DNA of 9,838 bases from Scatosoma sp045577595 (GCA_045577595.1 JAZNIR010000061.1:1-9838), one strand, 5' to 3'. Shown: positions 1 to 6,771, numbered from the stretch's first letter. Made by a program: numbers and translations. The notes: generated by a model from the sequence alone, not told the origin.

Positions 1-342
1 AAGCTGCCAAAACTCCGCGGTGTGGCAGCCCCCGCAGTTGTGTATGCCACACCCCGCGACAACCACCACGTCCGCGTTTTCGCCGATATGGAAATCGTTG
101 CACACCACTTCTTGCAAGCCTGCCTTGCTAATCACGACGGGTATGTGCATACTCTCGTTTTTGGTGTTGGGTTTAATATAAATATCAATCCCCGCTTTGC
201 CGTCCGTTTTCGTTACGATATCAATATTCGCCGTCGTGTTACGGCTTTGCGTTTCCCCGTTTTGGCGAATATTGTACGCGCCTTCGGGTACGCCGTGCAA
301 ATCGGCTATTTGTAACAATAAATCCTTTTCAATAGCGTCCAT
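1..342 (-). CDS. SufB/SufD-family Fe-S cluster scaffold protein, 3' part missing (contig edge)
   Basis: The first 114 codons of a SufB/SufD-like protein are present; the rest runs off the left edge. The reading begins MDAIEKDLLLQIADLHGVPE, contains a KPNTKNESMHIPVVISKAG stretch, and reaches GCGIHNCG at residues 97-104, all typical of the short (about 300-residue) clostridial SufB/SufD-like proteins that pair with SufC. Such proteins form the cytoplasmic scaffold on which Fe-S clusters are built, with SufC as the ATPase. The ATG at 342-340 follows a GGAAG ribosome-binding site that sits just after the sufC stop codon; the genes are 12 bases apart, so they are co-transcribed. The last few residues (FWQL) do not look like the H-D/N-G-I-H stretch I would expect there and may be a contig-end error. 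The family call is firm; the finer assignment (SufB versus the SmsB-type minimal system) is inference. Confidence 0.85.
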   Translation of the reverse strand, partial: MDAIEKDLLLQIADLHGVPEGAYNIRQNGETQSRNTTANIDIVTKTDGKAGIDIYIKPNTKNESMHIPVVISKAGLQEVVCNDFHIGENADVVVVAGCGIHNCGGCHTAEFWQL

Positions 343-354
343 ATTCACACTTCC

Positions 355-1074
355 TTACAATTTTTCCGTGAGCACTTTACAGCTCTCCGCGCCCAAAAGC
401 TTGGGTAAAATTTCTTCCTTCTTTCCAACGTTTTGCACGCTACCGTTGGCAATCACCACGATTTTATCCGCTATGTTCAAAATGCGTTCTTGGTGGGAAA
501 TAATCAAAATATTCCCTTGCGTTTTTTCGTGCATTTTTTCAAACACTTTAATCAAATTGCCAAAGCTCCACAAATCAATGCCCGCCTCCGGCTCGTCAAA
601 CACCGAAAGTTTGGTGCTACGCGCCAAAATCGTAGCAATTTCAATCCGTTTCAATTCTCCGCCCGAAAGCGACGCGTTTACTTCCCTGTCGATATAATCG
701 CGGGCGCACATTCCCACTTCGGATAAATACGCGCAAGCATCCGAAACTTTAATCGGTTTGCCCGCCGCGATATTGATTAAATCGCGCACCGTCAACCCTT
801 TAAAACGCACGGGTTGTTGAAAGGCGTACGAAATACCTTTCTTCGCCCGCTCGGTAACCGATAAATCGGTTATATCTTCGCCGTCGAAATAAATTTTGCC
901 CGACGTCGGCGTAAGAATGCCCGCAATCACTTTGGCAAGAGTGGATTTTCCCCCGCCGTTCGGGCCGGTAAACGCAACGAAACGCTCGTCAAGCGTTAAA
1001 TTGACGTCTTTTAAAATGTATTTCTCTTTCCCGTCTTCTTCTACTTTGTAGCTGACGTTTTTTAATTCTAACAT
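355..1074 (-). CDS. sufC: SufC-type ATPase of Fe-S cluster assembly
   Basis: This 239-residue protein is a soluble ABC ATPase that drives Fe-S cluster assembly on a SufB/SufD scaffold in the cytoplasm. Visible motifs are Walker A GPNGGGKST (37-45), a Q-loop in FQQP (86-88), signature LSGGE (136-140), Walker B with D160-E161, and the switch histidine H194 in ISHQ. The run FDEPEAGIDLWSF after Walker B is close to a family fingerprint for SufC and separates it from transport ATPases; there are no membrane segments. Length is near the usual 240-250. The ATG at 1074 follows an AAGGAA ribosome-binding site. The next gene downstream encodes its scaffold partner. No cysteine desulfurase or SufU gene is adjacent in this window, so the pair resembles the minimal two-gene (SmsCB-like) arrangement of anaerobes, although missing genes could lie beyond the left edge. 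Confidence 0.95.
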   Translation of the reverse strand: MLELKNVSYKVEEDGKEKYILKDVNLTLDERFVAFTGPNGGGKSTLAKVIAGILTPTSGKIYFDGEDITDLSVTERAKKGISYAFQQPVRFKGLTVRDLINIAAGKPIKVSDACAYLSEVGMCARDYIDREVNASLSGGELKRIEIATILARSTKLSVFDEPEAGIDLWSFGNLIKVFEKMHEKTQGNILIISHQERILNIADKIVVIANGSVQNVGKKEEILPKLLGAESCKVLTEKL

Positions 1075-1144
1075 AGCCGTATTTCCTTCAAATCGCCCTT
1101 TCGCGCAAGCGCGCGTAAAAAACGACCGTCTTTTCTCTCTATTA

Positions 1145-1173
1145 AATATAACGCAAATCCCGTCCTTTTTAAA
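1145..1173 (-). promoter_or_regulatory. Putative sigma-A promoter of the suf pair
   Basis: On the minus strand a TTTAAA -35 box (1168-1173) and a TATATT -10 box (1145-1150) are separated by 17 bases. This is 4/6 and 5/6 to consensus and lies about 70 bases upstream of sufC. The resulting leader contains a small GC-rich stem (CGCGC/GCGCG, 1102-1115). No IscR- or SufR-like operator was recognised. Confidence 0.45.
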
Positions 1174-1176
1174 CGC

Positions 1177-1200
1177 TTTTTTAAAGAAACCTTTAAAAAA
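1177..1200. repeat. Perfect 10-bp inverted repeat at the end of the metallopeptidase gene
   Basis: The arms TTTTTTAAAG (1177-1186) and CTTTAAAAAA (1191-1200) flank the 4-base loop AAAC. The repeat covers the stop codon of the metallopeptidase gene (1193-1195) and ends four bases upstream of the putative suf -35 box. It ends in A rather than T on both strands, so it is not a classical intrinsic terminator. It may weakly terminate, protect an mRNA end, or act as an AT-rich upstream element or operator. Confidence 0.4.
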
Positions 1201-1855
1201 TCCGCATTAAAATCCCGTTATTTTTCAGCCAAGCCCGTTTTTTCCTGCAATCGGGCATATACGTTTCCACTTCTTTCCAAAACGCCGACGCGTGATTTTT
1301 AAAACGGACGTGCGCAAGCTCGTGCACCACTACGTAATCGACAATTTCTTTCGGCGCGTAAATAAGTCGGAAAGAATAATTTATCGCGTTTTTATACGAA
1401 CAAGAGCCCCACCGCGTTTTTGCCCCCGTTACGCGTACGGACGAATATTGCACGTTCATTTTTTCCGCCCACTGCTTCGTGCGCAAAGTCAAAATACGCT
1501 TTGCGTTTTCCTTCAACCATTTCACCAACCGTTCCCGCGCGTTTTTTATCGGCAAAAACAGTACGCTCCGTTCTTCGTCAAAGCGAATACGCGTTTCGTT
1601 TACACACTCGATTACACGTTCTTTGCCCAACAGCAAAAAACGGAAACCTTGTAAGTTTTCGGGCGGTAAACGCATACTTGCCCCCGTCGTTTTGCTTTTT
1701 TGTTTTAAAATCCAGCTTTCTTTTTCTTGTAAAAACGCAAAAATCCGTTCCTTTTTACAAGACGACGGCGCGCGCACGGTAATCTTTCCCAACGGGTCGA
1801 CACCGACGGACAGCGTTTTGCGTTTAGAACGGATTATTTCGTCAGGCTGAATCAT
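1193..1855 (-). CDS. YgjP/SprT-like zinc metallopeptidase (M48-type fold, DUF45)
   Basis: This 220-residue protein belongs to the YgjP-type metallopeptidase family (often annotated M48 family or DUF45). The zinc site is clear: HELAH at 178-182 gives H178, E179 and H182, and H188 in RFKNH follows five residues later, then the family-typical SAFWKEVE. WGSC (149-152) and the INYSFRLIYAPKEIVDYVVVHE lead-in are also standard for the family, as is the N-terminal IIRSKRKTLSV strand. No signal peptide or membrane segment is seen, so it is likely cytoplasmic; substrates of this family are poorly known. The ATG at 1855 overlaps the stop codon of the kinase gene (ATGA, 1855-1852), indicating translational coupling. 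A TTG at 1861 in the same frame is possible but less convincing. The functional link to the kinase is unknown. Confidence 0.88.
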   Translation of the reverse strand: MIQPDEIIRSKRKTLSVGVDPLGKITVRAPSSCKKERIFAFLQEKESWILKQKSKTTGASMRLPPENLQGFRFLLLGKERVIECVNETRIRFDEERSVLFLPIKNARERLVKWLKENAKRILTLRTKQWAEKMNVQYSSVRVTGAKTRWGSCSYKNAINYSFRLIYAPKEIVDYVVVHELAHVRFKNHASAFWKEVETYMPDCRKKRAWLKNNGILMRIF

Positions 1856-2757
1856 ACGCAATCGCTTTTTTTAATCCCGTTCAGTTCTTCCCTCGTGGGA
1901 ATAGACGGTTGCGCACCAACGCGCGTACAAGCCACCGACGCAGCCAAACTACCAAATTTCGCCGATTCCTCCAACGTTTTTCCTTCTGCCAAAAAGGCAA
2001 CCAACCCACCGCAAAGGGTATCACCCGCCGCCGTTGTATCTACGGGCTTAATTTTTAAACAAGGATAGTGTTTTGTTCCCGCTTGCGCAATAATTTCAAA
2101 ACCTTCTCCACCAAGCGTTACGAGTAACGTTTTCACCATTTCAAGTAATTTTTCTCTTCCGCCGAGCAATTCCACTTCCGTTTCGTTGGGTGTAACCAAA
2201 TCGCAATACTTCAAATACGGAATAATATCCTTGTTGGCAGGCGCGGGATTGAGCACGACGAACATCCCTTTTTCTTTCGCCTTTTTTAAGCCGTATCCTA
2301 TGACGGAAATAGGATTTTCAAGCTGCGTAAGATATATATCCCCCGCCTTCGCTTTTTCAAGTACATTGTCAATATCTGTTTCCGTCAAACACCCGTTTGC
2401 GCCTTTGTCCAAAATAATACGGTTATTGCCTTCCACAACAACGATTACCGCCGTTCCCGTAGGCGTGTTTTTCACTACGCGAATAAACGAAGTATCCACG
2501 TCGTCCGTGCGCAACGAAGAAAGCGCTTCTTTTCCAAAACTGTCATCGCCTACGCAACCACACATTACGACGTTTCCGCCCAAACGCGCAGCAGCCACGG
2601 CTTGATTAGCCCCTTTACCGCCGTGTGCCGTAAAAAAGCCTTCCCCCGTCAACGTTTCCCCGTTTTGAGGCATATACGGTGCTTTTATCACCAAATCGGT
2701 GTTAATACTACCTACAATATATATTTTTTTTATATCGTTTTGCTTTTTGCCACCCAT
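1852..2757 (-). CDS. rbsK: Ribokinase-like PfkB-family sugar kinase
   Basis: This 301-residue protein belongs to the PfkB family of carbohydrate kinases and is most like ribokinase, which phosphorylates D-ribose to ribose 5-phosphate in the cytoplasm. Evidence: the opening IYIVGSINTDLVIKAPYMP, the sugar-binding GGKGANQA (46-53), NETE (191-194), the ATP-site strand LLVTLGGEG, and the second PfkB signature DTTAAGD (240-246) with catalytic base D246, followed by a C-terminal GAQPSIPT (281-288). Length matches ribokinases (about 300). A good AAGGAG ribosome-binding site (2766-2771) lies 8 bases before the ATG. Upstream is galE, separated by a hairpin; downstream it overlaps the metallopeptidase. 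No ribose transporter or RbsD lies beside it, so the substrate could be another sugar or nucleoside; the rbsK symbol rests on motif likeness. Confidence 0.88.
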   Translation of the reverse strand: MGGKKQNDIKKIYIVGSINTDLVIKAPYMPQNGETLTGEGFFTAHGGKGANQAVAAARLGGNVVMCGCVGDDSFGKEALSSLRTDDVDTSFIRVVKNTPTGTAVIVVVEGNNRIILDKGANGCLTETDIDNVLEKAKAGDIYLTQLENPISVIGYGLKKAKEKGMFVVLNPAPANKDIIPYLKYCDLVTPNETEVELLGGREKLLEMVKTLLVTLGGEGFEIIAQAGTKHYPCLKIKPVDTTAAGDTLCGGLVAFLAEGKTLEESAKFGSLAASVACTRVGAQPSIPTREELNGIKKSDCV

Positions 2758-2781
2758 GTATCCGTCTCCTTATCGTAAGCG

Positions 2782-2815
2782 AAAAGCTCTGATTTATTGA
2801 AAAATCAGAACTTTT
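2782..2815 (-). terminator. Hairpin between galE and the kinase gene, likely terminator or attenuator
   Basis: A 14-bp stem with one C/A mismatch has arms AAAAGCTCTGATTT (2782-2795) and AAATCAGAACTTTT (2802-2815) and a 6-base loop. Read on the minus strand it ends with CTTTT, giving a short U-tract that is part of the stem. It begins 34 bases after the galE stop. The weak U-tract and the lack of an obvious promoter before the kinase suggest partial read-through. The A/T symmetry would let it act in either direction. Confidence 0.55.
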
Positions 2816-2849
2816 AACTTTCATAATCCGACAAAATCCGTCTAATTTT

Positions 2850-3863
2850 TTACGCTTCGTATCCCATAGGATTTCCGCTTTGCCACTTCCATTGGGATTC
2901 GCACATTTCTTCAATGCCGAACTTCGCTTCCCATTTGAGTTCTTTCTTCGCCTTATCGGGGCAAGCGTAGCAAGCCGCAATATCCCCGGGACGGCGTTCG
3001 CAAATTTTATACGGCAATTTCTTTCCACACGCCTTTTCAAACGCGTGAATCATATCGAGCACGCTATACCCGTGCCCCGTGCCGAGATTATAAATATGTA
3101 CGCCCGTATCGTTGCATTGTTCAATCGCGGCAATATGCCCAAGCGCAAGGTCGACTACGTGGATATAATCGCGTACACCCGTACCGTCGGGCGTATCGTA
3201 ATCGTTGCCGAATACGTTAATGCAAGAAAGTTTTCCGCTTGCCACTTGCGCCACAAACGGCATCAAGTTGTTGGGAATACCTTTCGGGTCTTCGCCGATT
3301 TCCCCGCTTTCGTGCGCGCCGACGGGATTGAAATAACGCAAAAGAATGATATTCCATTCTTTGTCCGCTTTCCACAAATCTTGCATAATCATTTCCATCA
3401 TAAGCTTGGTGCTACCGTAAGGATTGGTGGTAGAAAGACGGCAAGTTTCGTCGAGGGGTAAGCGTTCGGGGTCGCCGTACACCGTCGCCGACGACGAGAA
3501 AATAATTTTCTTTACGTTGTGTCTTTCCATAATTTGAAGGAGCGACACCGTACCGCTGATGTTGTTTTCGTAATATTTTAAGGGCAATTTACAGCTTTCA
3601 CCCACCGCTTTGAACGCCGCGAAATGAATAACCGCGTCGAATTTATGCGCGTTAAAAATACTTTCCATCTTCTCGCAATCGCGGATATCCGCTTCGTAAA
3701 ACGTTACTTGTTTACCCGTAATTTTTTGTACGCGACGGATACTTTCAAAGCTGGAATTGCTGAAATTATCCACGACGACTACGTCGTAATTTTTGTTTAA
3801 AAGTTCGAGTACGGTGTGCGAACCGATATAACCGCATCCGCCCGTTACCAAAATCGTTGCCAT
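2850..3863 (-). CDS. galE: UDP-glucose 4-epimerase
   Basis: This 337-residue protein is an extended short-chain dehydrogenase that interconverts UDP-glucose and UDP-galactose using tightly bound NAD. It serves galactose use (Leloir pathway) and supplies sugar nucleotides for envelope polysaccharides. The NAD-binding Rossmann motif GGCGYIG is at 8-14, VDNFSNSS follows beta-2, and HFAAFKAVGES is the conserved strand. The catalytic triad is visible as S125 in SSSATVYG and Y149/K153 in NPYGSTK. The sugar-nucleotide region has LRYFNPVGAHESG and ERRPGDIAACYA. Length matches GalE (about 330-340). The start chosen is the ATG at 3863-3861: it lies 8 bases after GAGG (3872-3875), whereas an in-frame GTG at 3872 sits inside that ribosome-binding site. 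It has its own promoter and a downstream hairpin, so it is probably mainly monocistronic. Confidence 0.96.
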   Translation of the reverse strand: MATILVTGGCGYIGSHTVLELLNKNYDVVVVDNFSNSSFESIRRVQKITGKQVTFYEADIRDCEKMESIFNAHKFDAVIHFAAFKAVGESCKLPLKYYENNISGTVSLLQIMERHNVKKIIFSSSATVYGDPERLPLDETCRLSTTNPYGSTKLMMEMIMQDLWKADKEWNIILLRYFNPVGAHESGEIGEDPKGIPNNLMPFVAQVASGKLSCINVFGNDYDTPDGTGVRDYIHVVDLALGHIAAIEQCNDTGVHIYNLGTGHGYSVLDMIHAFEKACGKKLPYKICERRPGDIAACYACPDKAKKELKWEAKFGIEEMCESQWKWQSGNPMGYEA

Positions 3864-3895
3864 ATAAGCCACCTCGTTTTTAATTTTTTTCTTTT

Positions 3896-3924
3896 ATTAT
3901 ACAGTTTTTTTGCCCGTAATACAA
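3896..3924 (-). promoter_or_regulatory. Putative sigma-A promoter of galE
   Basis: On the minus strand a perfect TATAAT -10 box (3896-3901) lies 17 bases after a weak TTGTAT -35 box (3919-3924). The start of galE follows about 30 bases downstream, giving a short leader with a GAGG ribosome-binding site. The strong -10 with weak -35 would suit help from an activator or the A-rich spacer, but no operator was recognised. Confidence 0.6.
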
Positions 3925-3964
3925 GCAAAATTTTTCGAATTTATATAGAAATCTTTCGCCCGTT

Positions 3965-5245
3965 TTAACCGTCCTTTTCTTCGTCGACGATTTCTTCTTC
4001 CGCAAGTTTCCGAGCGCGTACTTTCAGCACCTTTTGTTTGGTTGTTTTTACGATTTTTATGCCGATATTTTTACAGCGTATTTCTTCGCCAATAGGCGGA
4101 ATTCCGCCGTAAAGCTCGGTTGCCCAACCGCCTACGGTGTTCGATTCGCAATTTTCTTCTTCGCCGTCCATTTCGTAAAGAGCGAAAAAGTCGGGAAGTT
4201 CGCATTTACCGTCCACCCAATATTCGTCGTCGCCGATTTTGCCGTACAACACTTCTTCTTCGTCGTGTTCGTCCCAAATCTCGCCCACGAGCTCTTCTAA
4301 AATATCTTCCAGCGTTACAATCCCCACCAATCCGCCGTATTCGTCGGAAACGGCAGCCATATGGATTTTACGTTTTTGCAGTTGGCGCAAAAGGGTGGAA
4401 ATACGGGTGTATTCGCTGGTGAATACAATTTCTTGCACGAGATGCGAAAAATCCTTTTCCCCGTTTACGTAGCTTATGAAAAAATCCCGTTCGTGAATCA
4501 AACCGATTACGTTGTCTATCGTTTCTTTATACACGGGCAAACGGGAATAACCCGTCTTTTCGAAAATTTCTTTCACTTCGTCCATCGTGGAATCTTCGTC
4601 TACGGCGTACACGTCTACGCGGGGAACGAGTATATCTTCCACTTTCAAATCGTCGAATTCGAGCGCCGAACGCACCAGCGCCGATTCGTCTTCTTTTAAC
4701 GTACCGTCTTCTTCCGCTTCTTCCACGAGCGATAAAAGCTCTTCGTCGGTAACCGTTTCGTCTTTTTTCAGTTTGAATATTTTAGCAAGCAACGCCTTAT
4801 ATCCGTTGAATATTTTTCCAAACGGGAAGAATATCCAATAAAATACTTGCATGAGCGGATAGAAGAAGAAACAAAACTTCTCGGGATATACGCTTGCGAG
4901 ATATTTAGGGGTAATTTCACCGAACAACAGCACGGCAACCGTCAAAACCGCCGTCGATACGGTAGTGGCAAGGTTACCGTCTGCAATAAGTCTTCCGAAT
5001 AAAATTGCGGAAAGCGCAGACGCCGTTAAGTTGACGATATTGTTGCCGATAAGAATCGTAGTAACCAACTTATCGTAGTCCTCGTCTGCAAAGCGACTAA
5101 CCGCTTTCGCGTGTTTCTTTCCTTGCCCAATCATACTTTTCAGTTTGATTTTATTCGCGCAAGAAAACGCCGTTTCCGTTCCCGAAAAGAAAGCGGAAAG
5201 CAAAATCAATACTACGATAACGATAGTTAGGGGTAGGTGGTCCAT
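3965..5245 (-). CDS. CNNM/CorC (hemolysin-family) membrane protein with CBS domains
   Basis: This 426-residue membrane protein has the classic HlyC/CorC (CNNM) layout. An N-terminal DUF21/CNNM membrane domain comprises hydrophobic segments near 5-25, 62-85, 93-115 and 123-145, and includes the SAFFSGTETAFSCAN and GEITPKYLA family motifs. A linker follows, then a CBS-domain pair (about 205-320, with ILVPRVDV, YSRLPVY and GGLVGIVTLEDILEELVGEI), then an acidic C-terminal CorC_HlyC domain (about 335-412) with the GGWATELYGGIPPIGE run. Relatives export or regulate Mg2+/Co2+; the hemolysin name is historical. The ATG at 5245 is preceded by GGAGG at 5262-5266 with an unusually long 16-base spacer containing an A-run; no better start is visible. 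It has its own strong promoter and stands apart from the opp genes. The family is certain; the transported ion is not. Confidence 0.93.
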   Translation of the reverse strand: MDHLPLTIVIVVLILLSAFFSGTETAFSCANKIKLKSMIGQGKKHAKAVSRFADEDYDKLVTTILIGNNIVNLTASALSAILFGRLIADGNLATTVSTAVLTVAVLLFGEITPKYLASVYPEKFCFFFYPLMQVFYWIFFPFGKIFNGYKALLAKIFKLKKDETVTDEELLSLVEEAEEDGTLKEDESALVRSALEFDDLKVEDILVPRVDVYAVDEDSTMDEVKEIFEKTGYSRLPVYKETIDNVIGLIHERDFFISYVNGEKDFSHLVQEIVFTSEYTRISTLLRQLQKRKIHMAAVSDEYGGLVGIVTLEDILEELVGEIWDEHDEEEVLYGKIGDDEYWVDGKCELPDFFALYEMDGEEENCESNTVGGWATELYGGIPPIGEEIRCKNIGIKIVKTTKQKVLKVRARKLAEEEIVDEEKDG

Positions 5246-5285
5246 AATAGTTTTTTTAAATCCTCCAAAAAACAGAAATTTTAAT

Positions 5286-5303
5286 TAAGGGATAAATCCC
5301 TTA
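5286..5303. promoter_or_regulatory. Inverted repeat at the predicted transcription start of the CNNM gene
   Basis: A perfect 7-bp inverted repeat, TAAGGGA / TCCCTTA with a 4-base loop, lies just downstream of the -10 box so that it covers about +1 to +18. Its position fits a repressor operator or a 5' stem on the mRNA. No regulator is encoded nearby in this window. Confidence 0.4.
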
Positions 5304-5309
5304 CTGAAT

Positions 5310-5339
5310 ATTATAATACATTTCCGCTTTATTTGTCAA
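5310..5339 (-). promoter_or_regulatory. Near-perfect sigma-A promoter of the CNNM gene
   Basis: On the minus strand both hexamers match consensus exactly: TTGACA (5334-5339) and TATAAT (5310-5315), with an 18-base spacer. It lies 65 bases before the ATG and just after the end of oppF, so the CNNM gene can be transcribed separately from the opp genes. No intrinsic terminator is visible between oppF and this promoter. Confidence 0.8.
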
Positions 5340-5379
5340 CGCCCAATGCAATCTTATTCGTATTTTTTTGCTTTTTTTC

Positions 5380-6771
5380 TCAATTTTCCTTGTTTTTCAA
5401 TCCGTTCGCCCGCTCGCCAAGCGCAATTGCCAACTTTTCTTGCTTTTCCTTATCCGCAAAATGACAACGCACGAACCGCCCTTTCCCCACTTCCGCGTAC
5501 GGGGGCGGTGTTTTTTTACAAATTTCACAAGCCATAAAACAGCGGGTGTGGAATTTACAACCGCTCGGCGGAGCGACGGGGCTGGGCATATGCCCGCGCA
5601 ATACGATTTTTTCCGTTTCCTTATCCCCTTTTTCGACGCTCGGCGCGGACGAAAGTAGCGACAGCGTATAAGGATGACGGGCGTCGTCGAATACGTCTTT
5701 CGTCTTTCCCGTTTCCACGATTTCCCCCAAGTACATCACCGCCACCTTATCCGCTACGTACCGCACCACCGATAAATCGTGTGAAATGAATAAATAGGTT
5801 AATTTTTCTTCCTTTTTCAGTTGCATAAGCAAGTTGAGTATTTGCGATTGCACGGACGCGTCCAACGCCGAAACGCACTCGTCGCAAACGACGAAACGGG
5901 GCTTTACGGCAAGCGCGCGGGCGATACATATCCGCTGTCGTTGCCCGCCCGAAAATTGGTGGGGATAACGGTTTATCATATACGGTTGCAATCCACATTC
6001 GCGCATAATTTCCAGCACGTATTCCCGCATTTTTTGCGAGCCTTTTTTAAAGTATTTGTGCGTCGCCACCCCTTCTTCAATCAACTGCCCCACCGTCATA
6101 CGCGGATTTAAAGAAGAATACGGGTCTTGAAAAATAATCTGCAACTCTTTCCGCAAAGCGCGTAGTTCCCCGCCGTTTAAACGGGAAAGTTCCACCCCGC
6201 CGTCCACCTGCTTTTCCAATTCCTTTTGCCGTTTATCAAACGGTTTTTTTAAATTTTCAAGCTCGGTTTCCACCCGCTTAATTTCTTCTAAAAACCCCGT
6301 TTCTTCACCCTTGCCCCGCTCGTTTTTTCTTCTTTTCAACAGCAAAAAACGGCGAAAGAGCAATTTATTCGCCTGCATAAACGTCCGCTTATCCGAAAGC
6401 AAAAATCCCCCGAACACACGCTCGGCAAGCCCTTTTTCTCTATCGTTTAAACCGCCGTATTCTTCGTAGAGTTTTTCGCCCCTTTTCAACGCTTTAAAAA
6501 GATATTTCGGCAACGTTTCGTCCAAGTTTTTTCCGTAATAATACACGTCGCCACCGCTCGGCGCGTATAATTGTAGCACCGTCCGTCCCAGCGTGGATTT
6601 CCCACAACCGCTCTCCCCCACGAGCGCGAACGTTTCCCCTTCTTTTACGGAAAAACTCACTTGCTCGTTCGCCCGTAAATATCGTTTGTTTCTGCCGAAA
6701 AAACCGCTTTTCCCTACTTCGAAATATTTAGTCAGTCGTTCGACGGACAATAAGTTTTTTGTGTTTTGCAC
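5380..6771 (-). CDS. oppF: OppF/DppF-type peptide ABC transporter ATPase with large insertion
   Basis: This 463-residue ATPase is one of two that energise an oligopeptide/dipeptide importer at the inner face of the membrane. It has Walker A GESGCGKST (52-60), Q-loop in IIFQDPYSSLNPRMTV (Q215), signature FSGGQRQR (273-280), Walker B ending D297-E298, D-loop SALD (301-304), H-loop H331, and the C-terminal oligopeptide domain (from RHPYTLSLL) with cysteines C405, C411, C418 and C436. The usual length is about 320-340. The excess is a charged, helix-prone insertion at about 84-199. Residue 299 is Cys where these ATPases normally have Pro (DECVSALD). The GTG start at 6771 overlaps oppD by 44 bases and follows a GGGGG tract 9 bases upstream; starts further in would lose the first conserved strand. 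The Opp versus Dpp substrate class cannot be told from sequence alone. Confidence 0.92.
   Translation of the reverse strand: MQNTKNLLSVERLTKYFEVGKSGFFGRNKRYLRANEQVSFSVKEGETFALVGESGCGKSTLGRTVLQLYAPSGGDVYYYGKNLDETLPKYLFKALKRGEKLYEEYGGLNDREKGLAERVFGGFLLSDKRTFMQANKLLFRRFLLLKRRKNERGKGEETGFLEEIKRVETELENLKKPFDKRQKELEKQVDGGVELSRLNGGELRALRKELQIIFQDPYSSLNPRMTVGQLIEEGVATHKYFKKGSQKMREYVLEIMRECGLQPYMINRYPHQFSGGQRQRICIARALAVKPRFVVCDECVSALDASVQSQILNLLMQLKKEEKLTYLFISHDLSVVRYVADKVAVMYLGEIVETGKTKDVFDDARHPYTLSLLSSAPSVEKGDKETEKIVLRGHMPSPVAPPSGCKFHTRCFMACEICKKTPPPYAEVGKGRFVRCHFADKEKQEKLAIALGERANGLKNKEN
6175..6522 (-). other. Charged helical insertion inside OppF, residues about 84-199
   Basis: In ordinary OppF/DppF proteins the strand after Walker A (here DVYYYGKNL) is followed within about 15-20 residues by the ELRxLRKxxQxIFQDP segment. 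Here roughly 115 residues intervene. They are rich in Lys, Arg and Glu, including LLLKRRKNERGKGEE and a heptad-like LEEIKRVETELENLKK that suggests a coiled coil. No nucleotide-binding motif is seen in it. The frame and codon style run on unchanged through the insertion, so it is unlikely to be an assembly error. Exact borders are by eye. Confidence 0.75.

Noticed and set aside
1102..1115. The GC-rich stem CGCGC/GCGCG upstream of sufC as an intrinsic terminator.
   Set aside because: It lacks a following T-run in the direction of transcription and lies between the putative promoter and sufC; at most it is a leader stem.
2709..2823. A small minus-strand frame (MKVKSSDFSINQSF...) running from after galE into the kinase gene.
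   Set aside because: It spans the hairpin, overlaps the kinase start in another frame, and has no ribosome-binding site.
3864..3872. An upstream GTG start for galE adding M-A-Y.
   Set aside because: The GTG lies inside the GAGGTGG ribosome-binding site that serves the ATG at 3863.
5380..6771. The long OppF as a fusion or frameshift artefact.
   Set aside because: All ATPase motifs are in one frame and the inserted part has the same codon style, so it is a true in-frame insertion.
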